The notes beneath the pieces were generated by a model. The model saw only the letters and a list, made by a program, of their open reading frames with translations, searched no databases and had not been told where the DNA came from. Source: Phytoseiulus persimilis (lineage: Eukaryota > Arthropoda > Arachnida > Mesostigmata > Phytoseiidae). Taken from it: DNA of 64,000 bases. The stretch covers positions 46,686,001 to 46,750,000 of the forward strand of contig CM075101.1 of assembly GCA_037576195.1 (NCBI GenBank), in the 5' to 3' direction. A program made the translations under genes and the position numbers. Below, piece by piece: positions 49,521 through 58,354 of the stretch (within the stretch, counting starts at the first letter, position 1; each line of letters begins with the position of its first letter).

Positions 49521-49593
49521 TGGAGATGCTGGGTATCGATCCCAGTACCTCTCGCATGCTAAGCGAGCGCTCTACCATCTGAGCTACATCCCC
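49521..49593 (-). tRNA. tRNA-Ala(AGC), array copy 30
   Basis: Consensus body. Confidence 0.9.
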
Positions 49594-49666
49594 TTCTGTA
49601 ACAGACGTTTTTTTCATTGTTCGTGGTATCGTCCTGGCGGCCCGAATGCGAAAAATTTCGCGGAAA

Positions 49667-49739
49667 TGGAGATGCTGGGTATCGATCCCAGTACCTCTCG
49701 CATGCTAAGCGAGCGCTCTACCATCTGAGCTACATCCCC
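49667..49739 (-). tRNA. tRNA-Ala(AGC), array copy 31
   Basis: Consensus body. Confidence 0.9.
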
Positions 49740-49812
49740 TTGTGTAACAGTCGTTTTTTTCATGGTTCGTGGCATCGTCCTGGCGGCCCGAATGCGAAAA
49801 ATTTCGCGGAAA

Positions 49813-49885
49813 TGGAGATGCTGGGTATCGATCCCAGTACCTCTCGCATGCTAAGCGAGCGCTCTACCATCTGAGCTACATCCCC
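49813..49885 (-). tRNA. tRNA-Ala(AGC), array copy 32
   Basis: Consensus body. Confidence 0.9.
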
Positions 49886-49958
49886 TTGTGTAACAGTCGT
49901 TTTTTTCATGGTTCGTGGTATCGTCCTGGCGGCCCGAATGCGAAAAATTTCGCGGAAA

Positions 49959-50031
49959 TGGAGATGCTGGGTATCGATCCCAGTACCTCTCGCATGCTAA
50001 GCGAGCGCTCTACCATCTGAGCTACATCCCC
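49959..50031 (-). tRNA. tRNA-Ala(AGC), array copy 33
   Basis: Consensus body. Confidence 0.9.
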
Positions 50032-50104
50032 TTCTGTAACAGACGTTTTTTTCATTGTTCGTGGTATCGTCCTGGCGGCCCGAATGCGAAAAATTTCGCG
50101 GAAA

Positions 50105-50177
50105 TGGAGATGCTGGGTATCGATCCCAGTACCTCTCGCATGCTAAGCGAGCGCTCTACCATCTGAGCTACATCCCC
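50105..50177 (-). tRNA. tRNA-Ala(AGC), array copy 34
   Basis: Consensus body. Confidence 0.9.
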
Positions 50178-50251
50178 TTCTGTAACAGACGTTTTTTTTC
50201 ATGGTTCGTGGCATCGTCCTGGCGGCCCGAATGCGAAAAATTTCGCGGAAA

Positions 50252-50324
50252 TGGAGATGCTGGGTATCGATCCCAGTACCTCTCGCATGCTAAGCGAGCG
50301 CTCTACCATCTGAGCTACATCCCC
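50252..50324 (-). tRNA. tRNA-Ala(AGC), array copy 35
   Basis: Consensus body. Confidence 0.9.
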
Positions 50325-50397
50325 TTCTGTAACAGACGTTTTTTTCATTGTTCGTGGTATCGTCCTGGCGGCCCGAATGCGAAAAATTTCGCGGAAA

Positions 50398-50470
50398 TGG
50401 AGATGCTGGGTATCCATCCCAGTACCTCTCGCATGCTAAGCGAGCGCTCTACCATCTGAGCTACATCCCC
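50398..50470 (-). tRNA. tRNA-Ala(AGC), array copy 36
   Basis: G56 type. Confidence 0.75.
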
Positions 50471-50544
50471 TTCTGTAACAGACGTTTTTTTTCATGGTTC
50501 GTGGCATCGTCCTGGCGGCCCGAATGCGAAAAATTTCGCGGAAA

Positions 50545-50617
50545 TGGAGATGCTGGGTATCGATCCCAGTACCTCTCGCATGCTGAGCGAGCGCTCTACC
50601 ATCTGAGCTACATCCCC
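50545..50617 (-). tRNA. tRNA-Ala(AGC), array copy 37
   Basis: C33 instead of U33 in the anticodon loop. Confidence 0.75.
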
Positions 50618-50690
50618 TTCTGTAACAGACGTTTTTTTCATTGTTCGTGGTATCGTCCTGGCGGCCCGAATGCGAAAAATTTCGCGGAAA

Positions 50691-50763
50691 TGGAGATGCT
50701 GGGTATCGATCCCAGTACCTCTCGCATGCTAAGCGAGCGCTCTACCATCTGAGCTACATCCCC
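50691..50763 (-). tRNA. tRNA-Ala(AGC), array copy 38
   Basis: Consensus body. Confidence 0.9.
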
Positions 50764-50836
50764 TTGTGTAACAGTCGTTTTTTTCATGGTTCGTGGCATC
50801 GTCCTGGCGGCCCGAATGCGAAAAATTTCGCGGAAA

Positions 50837-50909
50837 TGGAGATGCTGGGTATCCATCCCAGTACCTCTCGCATGCTAAGCGAGCGCTCTACCATCTGAGC
50901 TACATCCCC
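50837..50909 (-). tRNA. tRNA-Ala(AGC), array copy 39
   Basis: G56 type. Confidence 0.75.
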
Positions 50910-50982
50910 TTCTGTAACAGACGTTTTTTTCATTGTTCGTGGTATCGTCCTGGCGGCCCGAATGCGAAAAATTTCGCGGAAA

Positions 50983-51055
50983 TGGAGATGCTGGGTATCG
51001 ATCCCAGTACCTCTCGCATGCTAAGCGAGCGCTCTACCATCTGAGCTACATCCCC
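50983..51055 (-). tRNA. tRNA-Ala(AGC), array copy 40
   Basis: Consensus body. Confidence 0.9.
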
Positions 51056-51128
51056 TTCTGTAACAGACGTTTTTTTCATTGTTCGTGGTATCGTCCTGGC
51101 GGCCCGAATGCGAAAAATTTCGCGGAAA

Positions 51129-51201
51129 TGGAGATGCTGGGTATCGATCCCAGTACCTCTCGCATGCTAAGCGAGCGCTCTACCATCTGAGCTACATCCC
51201 C
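51129..51201 (-). tRNA. tRNA-Ala(AGC), array copy 41
   Basis: Consensus body. Confidence 0.9.
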
Positions 51202-51275
51202 TTCTGTAACAGACGTTTTTTTTCATGGTTCGTGGCATCGTCCTGGAGGCCCGAATGCGAAAAGTTTCGCGGAAC

Positions 51276-51348
51276 TGGAGATCCTGGGTATCGATCCCAG
51301 TACCTCTCGCATGCTAAGCGAGCGCTCTACCATCTGAGCTACATCCCC
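51276..51348 (-). tRNA. tRNA-Ala(AGC), array copy 42
   Basis: G7-G66 mismatch type. Confidence 0.8.
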
Positions 51349-51421
51349 TTGTGTAACAGTCGTTTTTTTCATGGTTCGTGGCATCGTCCTGGCGGCCCGA
51401 ATGCGAAAAATTTCGCGGAAA

Positions 51422-51494
51422 TGGAGATGCTGGGTATCCATCCCAGTACCTCTCGCATGCAGAGCGAGCGCTCTGCCATCTGAGCTACATCCCC
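51422..51494 (-). tRNA. tRNA-Ala with TGC anticodon, array copy 43
   Basis: The anticodon loop reads TCTGCAT, giving anticodon TGC, still alanine. It also has C33, G56 and a D-loop A-to-G change. The altered U33 and B box make function doubtful. Confidence 0.65.
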
Positions 51495-51567
51495 TTCTGA
51501 AACAGACGTTTTTTTCATTGTTCGTGGTATCGTCCTGGCGGCCCGAATGCGAAAAATTTCGCGGAAA

Positions 51568-51640
51568 TGGAGATGCTGGGTATCGATCCCAGTACCTCTC
51601 GCATGCTAAGCGAGCGCTCTACCATCTGAGCTACATCCCC
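51568..51640 (-). tRNA. tRNA-Ala(AGC), array copy 44
   Basis: Consensus body. Confidence 0.9.
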
Positions 51641-51713
51641 TTCTGTAACAGACGTTTTTTTCATGGTTCGTGGTATCGTCCTGGCGGCCCGAATGCGAAA
51701 AATTTAGCACAAA

Positions 51714-51786
51714 TGGAGATGCCGGCAATCAGTCCCAGTACCTCTCGCATGCTAAGCGAGCGCTCTACCATCTGAGCTACATCCCC
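51714..51786 (-). tRNA. tRNA-Ala(AGC), array copy 45 (diverged)
   Basis: The 5' two thirds is consensus. The T arm is changed (CTGGG...GCCGG with a mismatch, loop ACTGATT), so the B box is lost. It is probably a pseudogene. Confidence 0.55.
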
Positions 51787-51863
51787 TACTATTGCAGAAA
51801 GGGCTCTCGAGGTTCCTGCACTCCTACTTCCGGCACTCCCAACGCGGAAAGATTCGTAGAGAA

Positions 51864-51934
51864 TGGAGATGCTGGGCATCGATCCCAGTACCTTCTGCAT
51901 TCTTCGTGAGCGCTGTACCGTTCGCACTCGTCCT
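51864..51934 (-). pseudogene. degenerate tRNA-Ala at the right edge of the array
   Basis: Only the T arm and the 3' acceptor strand match the consensus. The anticodon stem no longer pairs and the 5' acceptor half is unrecognisable. The spacer between it and copy 45 is also unlike the array spacers. Confidence 0.75.
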
Positions 51935-51984
51935 CTTTTGCTCGAAGACGACTGGTATTGAGGGACGGAGCTTTCATGGTCTGT

Positions 51985-54466
51985 CTTGAGGTGATTCCAG
52001 GACCAATCTGACTATTACTTCCCGAGTCTGGAGGGGTGATTCCGGGACCAACCTGACCATGCTATTCAAAACCTGGAGAGGTGATTCCGGGACCAATCTA
52101 ACCTATGCTTCCCAAGTCTGGGGGTGATTCCGGGACCAATCTGACCATTACTCCCCAACTCTGAAGGTGTGATTCCGGGACCAATCTGACCATTGCTTTC
52201 CAAGTCTGGGGGGTGATTCCGGGACCAATCTAACCTCTGCTTCCCAAGTCTGGGGGTGATTCCGGGATCAATCTTACCATTACTCCCCAACTCTGAAGGG
52301 GTGATTCCGGGACCAACCTGACCATACTTTTCAACACCGGGAGGGGTGATTCCGGGACCAATCTGGCCATTGCTTTCCAAGTCTGGGGGGTGATTCCGGG
52401 ACCAATCTGACCATCGCTTTCCAACTCTGGAGGGGTGATTCCGAGACCAACCTGACCATACTTTCAAAACCGGGAGGGGTGATCTCGGGACCAATCTGAC
52501 CATTGCTTTCCAAGTCTGGGGGTGATTCTGGGACCAATCTGACTATTACTTCCCAAGTCTGGAGGGGTGATTCCGGGACCAATCTGACCATTGCTTTCGA
52601 AGTCTGGGGGGTGATTCCAGGACCAATCTGATCATTACTTCCCAAGTCTGGAGGGGTGATTCCGGGACCAATCTGACCATTGCTTTCCAAGTCTGGGGGG
52701 TGATTCCAGGCCCAATCTGATCATTACTTTCCAACTCTGGATGGCTGATTCCGGGACAAACCTGACCACACTTTTCAAAACCTGGAGGGGTGATTCAGGG
52801 ACCAATCTGACCATTGCTTTCCAAGTCTGGGGGGTGATTCCAGGCCCAATCTGACCATTACTCCGCAACTCTGAAGGGGTGATTCCGGGACCAACCTGAC
52901 CATACTTTTCAAAACCGGGAGGGGTGATTCCGGGACCAATCTGACCATTGCTTCCCAAGTCTGGGGGGTGATTCCGGGACCAATCTAACCTTTGCTTCCC
53001 AAGTCTGGGGGTGATTCCGGGACCAATCTGACCATTACTCCGCAACTCTGAAGGGGTGATTCCGGGACCAACCTGACCATACTTTTCAAAACCGGGAGGG
53101 GTGATTCCGGGACCAATCTGACCATTGCTTTCCAAGTCTGGGGGGTGATTCCGGGACCAATCTAACCTTTGCTTCCCAAGTCTGGGGGTGATTCCGGGAC
53201 CAATCTGATTATTACTTCCCAAGTCTGGAGGGGTGATTCCGGGACCAATCTGACCATTGCTTTCCAAGTCTGGGGGGTGATTCCAGGCCCAATCTGATCA
53301 TTACTTTCCAACTCTGGATGGCTGATTCCGGGACAAACCTGACCACACTTTTCAAAACCTGGAGGGGTGATTCAGGGACCAATCTGACCATTGCTTTCCA
53401 AGTCTGGGGGGTGATTCCAGGCCCAATCTGATCATTACTTTCCAACTCTGGATGGCTGATTCCGGGACCAACCTGACCACACTTTTCAAAACCTGGAGGG
53501 GTGATTCCGGTACCAATCTGACCATTGCTTTCCAAGTCTGGGGGGTGACTCCGGGACCAATCTGATCATCACTTGTCAACTCTGGAGGGGTGATTCCGGG
53601 ACAAATCTAACCATTACTTCCCAACTCTGAAGGGGTGATTCTGGGACCAACCTGACCATACTTTTCAAAAACGGGAGGGACGATTCCGGGACCAATCTGA
53701 CCATTGCTTTCCAACTCTTGAGGGCTGATTCCGGGACCAACCCGACCATACTTTTCAAAACCTGGAGGGGTGATTCTGGGACCAATCTGACCATTGCTTT
53801 CCAAGTCTGGGGGGTGATTCCGGGACCAATCTGACCATCACTTGTCAACTCTGGAGGGGTGATTCCTGGACAAATCTAACCATTCCTTTCCAACTCTGGG
53901 GGGTGATTCCGGGACCAATCTGACCATCACTTATCAACTCTGGAGGGGTGATTCCGGGACAAATCTAACCATTACTTTCCAACTCTGGAGGGGTGATTCC
54001 GGGACCAACCTGACCATACTTTTCAAAACCTGGAGGGGTGATTCGGAGACCAATCTGACCATTGCTTTCCGAGTCTGGGAGGTGATTCCGGAACCAATCT
54101 GACCATTGCTTCCCAAGTTTGGGGGGTGATTCTGGGACCAATCTGACTATTACTCCCCAAGCCTGGAAGGGTGATTCCGGGACCAATCTGACCATTGCTC
54201 CCCAAGTCTGGAGGCGTGATTCTGAGACCAATCCAACCATCACTTTCCAACTCTGGGGGGGTTATTCCGGGACCAATCTGACTATTACTTCCCAACTCTG
54301 GAGGGGTGATTAGGGACCAATCTGACTAATACTTTCCAACTCTGGAGGGGTGATTCCGGGACCAACCTGACCATACTTTTCGAAACCTGGAGGGGTGATT
54401 CCGCGACCAATCTGACCATTACTTTCCAACTCTGGAGGGGTGATTCCGAGACCATTGCTTTCCAAG
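51985..54466. repeat. minisatellite, unit about 43-44 bp, roughly 57 copies
   Basis: Units follow the plan GTGATTCCGGGACCAATCTG, then ACCATTGCTTTCCAAG, then TCTGGGG. Several subtypes differ in the second half: TTGCTTTCCAAG, TTACTCCCCAAC, TACTTTTCAAAACC and TTACTTCCCAAG. Subtypes recur in order. For example, a block starting near 52,690 returns near 53,270 and again near 53,405, and a block near 52,913 returns near 53,090, so higher-order duplication has occurred. The unit is not a multiple of three, so the minus-strand open frames (up to 210 codons, motif ESNGQIGPGITPPDL) drift through frames and are not evidence of a protein. It begins about 50 bp after the tRNA array ends. Confidence 0.93.
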
Positions 54467-54910
54467 ACTTTTTTTTTTCCGGCGGGAGGGAAAATCCCTC
54501 CGGATACAAGAGATAGGACTTACGTCCGTTGCCCTAGTTATGAGGTGTGTCCTCTAAAACCCCTCCCTCCGCCCTTTTGGTGACTGGGGACTCAAGACAA
54601 GCCCTGTATTGTATTACTTCCGGGTCACCAAGGACCGTCCGCTTCGTCATTCAGCTCTCGTCTCCCTTTTTTTGTTTGTCTTTTCTCCGTTCTCTCTTGC
54701 GGCTAGGGTTCCCTACGGGACCTCAGGCGCAGGCATAATTTGCCCGTTTAGTTCTGCGTTTCTTCGCATGAGCATGTTCTCCTTTTTTTTGAGTATACAT
54801 CCTATTTTGCGTGAGATTAAATTCCACTTACCTTCATTTTGCAGCATCTTCTGGACCAGTTCTGGGACCGAGTCTCCTTCTAAGCCTCGTCTTGGCTGAG
54901 ACAGCGCTCC
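54467..54910 (-). mobile_element. 5'-truncated LINE (non-LTR retrotransposon) 3' end
   Basis: This 444-bp segment interrupts the minisatellite. On the minus strand it ends in a poly(A) tail (T10 at 54,469-54,478 on the plus strand). Upstream is the end of an open frame, stop at 54,713, with segments GDSVPELVQKMLQNEGKW and ISRKIGCILKKKENMLMRRN. The pattern LVxxML....W..I...I..IL resembles the extreme C-terminus of R1/I-type LINE polyproteins. A 3' UTR of about 235 nt follows. The flanks GCTTTCCAAG (54,457-54,466) and GCTTCCCAAG (54,911-54,920) could be a target duplication, but they also match the minisatellite unit. Confidence 0.7.
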
Positions 54911-55013
54911 GCTTCCCAAGTCTGGAGGGTGATTCCGGGACAAATCTGACCGTTACTTTCTAACTCGGAGAGGTGATTCCGAGACCAATCTGACCATACT
55001 TTTCAAAACCATG
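54911..55013. repeat. minisatellite continuation after the LINE insertion
   Basis: Two to three further units of the same minisatellite resume directly after the insertion and end near 55,013. Confidence 0.88.
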
Positions 55014-55849
55014 ATGCTGAGCCAGTGAAGAGAGAGAAAAGTGCCGCGATGCCAGGGAACGCCGTCCAACCGCGCACAGCGCGGCCGGCTGGTGATTCAT
55101 AATCATATTAACAATCGAATCATGAATGCTAACTGGATTATGATTCATAGGCACAATTAAACTATGGTTCATACTCATGATCTTTGTCCTCCGTCCGTGA
55201 ATTCTCAGTTCAAAATTCGCTCAGGTGCTCTCCCAGAATCCCGGTAAGGTTTCTACTTGGATCAGAGGTGGAATGATATCAGAGGTACTTTGGATTTGCT
55301 CCGAAGCTCAAGGGTTATTTCGAATATGAATGAATCGCGGCGAAGCGAAACAGCTCAATTCCATCTAGCTCGATGATTTTCGGTGTATCATTTCAACTCA
55401 TCGAGAGCCTCCAAGAATGAGCCTGATACTATGCCATGTTGCATGAGTGATGCTAGACTTTACATCTTCGCCGAAGCCGTAAGATTCCGGTAGAGCGTGA
55501 CACGAACGGTTAAGGATAAGGTTGCAGAGCTCATTTGGGTATGATTCTGAAGTAGCGATACGTCAGCGCAGTTCAGTTCCAGTTTTCTTGGGAAATTCTG
55601 GCGACGACTCGTCCGGCTCAGTTTGTGAAATTATAGGGCTGATAACGAAACGTTCTTGGTTGCCCCCCCCCAAGAGGGCTCTAGAATCGCGTGAGGTGAT
55701 CGCAAGAGACTGATTCCGGTGTCATCTCCTAGAGAACTAGGTTCCAGGACATCCTTATGGAATGATAGGATGGAGCGATTCTACGTTCTTCGATTCCGAA
55801 CGGAAGAATACAAACAAAACAAGTCCGCGACGATTTGTCCAGCATAGCT
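55014..55849. other. non-coding stretch with an ATTCAT-rich patch
   Basis: From about 55,095 to 55,180 the motif ATTCAT/ATGAAT and close variants recur in both orientations (GATTCATAATC, AATCATGAAT, ATGATTCATAG, GGTTCATAC). Nothing else is recognised. Confidence 0.4.
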
Positions 55850-57460
55850 CATGCAACAAGCCAGCCGTAGCATGAAAGTGACAGCTCAATGTCTATACAT
55901 ATCATTGGAGTATCGTTCAGGGCGACTCTTTGGCTCCATATTCACAATCCTGGAAAAAGCTCAAACCGCTGAGATATATGAGAAATCAATCCGGACGGCT
56001 ATGCCGTCGAAGAAGAACGGCAGGTGCATGGCCCATCCCTGGAAAATGTCCGGAAGCAGTACTAACGTTGAGAAGCTGAGGGTATTTCGGATGCCAGAGT
56101 GACTGATGAGAATGCAATATCCGTGTTCGAATGCCGCTAAACTATAGCAGCTAGATGGCAGCGTTCTGGTGCTAATAGGGTGAAGCGGGTGATCTCCCAT
56201 CTGAAATAGGATTGGGCGCGATGAGTTGAGAGCTGCTGGCTGGGGAAGCAGCCGCTCTCTCTGAGTGATCTCTCTCAAAATGCGTCCTCTGTCCAGTTCC
56301 CCGAGCGGCTTGACGAGATCTCCGGAGTGGAAGCGACCGGAAACTATGGCTATTCCGTATTCAATTCCGTACACATATCAGCAGCTCTCGTCGAGACTGA
56401 TGACGGGCCAGAGAGTGGGACGTCGCCGAGGAGTTCGTGAGTATTCCCGATTTCTTTAGAATTATGACCAAGCCGACCCCAAAGAGACAGTGGGATCTCC
56501 GGAACAATCTGAGGAGTGCGGTCAGAGCCTCCTGGAATCGCATGGAGACTTCGGAATCGTGATCGGACATTCCTGCCCGATAATAAGAGTCGACCACAGA
56601 GATATGTTCTGACTTCTTCTCGGAAACGGCTTTGAATAATGTCCGATGTTCACCCCTGAAAATTCTGACCCGACTCCTCTGATCTGAACGATTCAGAGCT
56701 GTATGCAAATCAATGTAATGTCTCCGAAAGAAACCGGGAACTGATGAAATAATGGAGTTCCTATGACTTCAGCGAACTGTAAAAAGTGCTCCTGACTCTT
56801 TGCGCATTCCGGTCAATTCTTCATCGGGAATGACTCGAAAGTCCCAATCATCAAGGAAAAGAATAGAGGGCGAATAGGAGCTCCCTGCAACTCTGAAGGA
56901 CGCTCTCCCGGCAACGGCGGATCGGTATCTCTTCGAATGCAAACAATGCTCATCATACTCGCCGGTTGTTATGCTCCGAAAAGACAGCTGTTCCGTTTTC
57001 TGACACCGAGCAGGCAAGAGACTCAGCCCGTCGCAGAATACATAATCATTCCACGTGGACTTCATAAGATTTTTGATTCACTTAATTTGACGTATACGTC
57101 GGTACGAGACATGATCGGAAGCGGGGGGACGCTGTGGGCCCTCCCATCCATAAGGGTGGTGCTTGCAGCTTTCCAACTACACGGCTCAACTGTATGGATA
57201 TCAACACCATTCGCGCACGAGGAGGGCGCTGAAGACTCGAGTAAGCCGTTCGAAGGCCGCATTTGAGGAACCGCGAAAAGAACAAGAAAATTGTGCCAGG
57301 CGAAGAAGATAGTGCCTCTGTTGTAACAGATCTGCATGAAATGTAACGAGTGATGCTTGCGACGATACATCGTATCCGACACGGAACGGAGAACAGGCAC
57401 ACGCGTTTGACTGGCCTCGACCACAAAAATCTAGGGAGGCGAATCGAGGCTGCTACCAAA
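55850..57460 (-). pseudogene. possible broken ionotropic-receptor (IR) gene
   Basis: Several minus-strand frames, interrupted by stops and frameshifts, read in the order expected for an IR ligand-gated channel. A segment near 57,310-57,200 (IFLFFSRFLKCGLRTAYSS) resembles the third membrane helix. Later segments (LFLDDWDFRVIPDEELTGMR and KESGAL, 56,770-56,870) and (LPDIFQGWAMHLPFFFDGIA, about 55,990-56,070) resemble the second ligand-binding lobe with its GW and final helix. Repeated lobe-like pieces suggest more than one decayed copy. The assignment rests on visual family resemblance only; the pieces could also be unrelated. Confidence 0.25.
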
Positions 57461-58346
57461 AATAGGAGATCGACGGAAACCTCGCCAAAATGGAGTGTCG
57501 GAATCGGCTCACATTTTTGCTGTACATATTGGGTGCGTGCAAAAGTTCTGAGCGTTAAACTTTGACAGCTTGAAACTCCTCTCCCAGGAAGATTATAAAA
57601 GACTCAAAAAGGAATTCAGTCTACTTCCAGATGCTGTCGATTTCGTTCTTGTTCGACAAACGGCCTGCCAACATCGACGGTTTTATCGGAAGGACCGAAC
57701 ATCGGGAAATCGCGATTTTTCGATTCTGGCGAAACTAGGAATATGACCCCTGTTTTCTCTTCGGAATCACAAATTTCGTCGGAATCAAGCTGTTTAAGCC
57801 GCCGAGCGGAGATATCAGCCGCGGAGGAATCAGTTTCGATTTCTAGCCCTCTCGATCAATGTTGAGTGAATAGGAAAAATATGGGCCTTCTCGAAAAATG
57901 CTCCCTCTTCACCCAAATACGCCGCATAGCTTATCTTATAGCCGGGCTCAAAGCTTCGAAAACATGTCATCTGATCCAATCTTCGGCTCTCCACCTTAGC
58001 TTCGAATCGCGAGCTGGAATCACAGACTCAAGTTCCACCGGCACGATTTTCCCTGGAAACTCTCGGGAAGCCTGAAATTGGATGATATGACATGTTTTTG
58101 AACCCGGCCATGAGATGTGCTATGCAGTATCTCAAAACTGGCTCGTTTTTCAGTGTAGATCGAGCATTCTTGGAGAAGGCCCACATTTTTCCCATTCACT
58201 CAACATAGATCGAGGGGCTAAAACTCGAAACTTCCGAGGCCGATGCATCCGCTTGGCAGGATTTGGATCGCCCAATTCTCCTTTGAAACAGCGCCATTTT
58301 CGACGAACTTCATGATTGGCAAAGTGAACGGAAGAGAAAACAGGGG

Positions 58347-58354
58347 GTCACAAT
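58347..58354. repeat. target-site duplication, left
   Basis: GTCACAAT, identical to 59,516-59,523 on the other side of the hAT element. Confidence 0.9.

Larger units (their letters stand above)
45138..51934 (-). repeat. tandem array of 45 tRNA-Ala genes, 146-bp period
   Basis: Forty-five head-to-tail units span 45,281-51,786, all on the minus strand, with a degenerate copy beyond each end. A unit is a 73-nt tRNA-Ala plus about 73 nt of spacer (146 bp, or 147 when a T-run has 8 instead of 7 T). The consensus tRNA has acceptor GGGGATG/CATCTCC, discriminator A, D arm GCTC/GAGC, anticodon loop TTAGCAT (AGC) and T-loop ATCGATA. A box (TAGCTCAGATGG) and B box (GGATCGATACC) are intact. In the transcribed direction a GCGAAATTTTTCGC hairpin containing TTTTT starts about 6 nt after the 3' end. 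About 29 of 45 bodies read identical. Spacer variants recur in ordered blocks. The plus-strand open frames across the array (83-183 codons) are by-products of the repeat. Confidence 0.95.

Noticed and set aside
45213-51927. Dozens of regularly spaced open frames (83-183 codons) across the array
   Set aside because: They are by-products of a stop-free frame through the 146-bp repeat, running antisense to the tRNA genes. Frame and length change with single-T spacer differences.
45138-51934. CRISPR-like look of regular repeats
   Set aside because: Both halves of the unit are near-identical along the array, so there are no variable spacers, and the 73-nt half folds as tRNA-Ala.
52066-54295. Gly/Pro-rich repeat protein (open frames up to 210 codons on the minus strand)
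   Set aside because: The unit of about 43-44 bp is not a multiple of three. The same peptide motif appears in shifting frames, and units keep DNA rather than codon identity.
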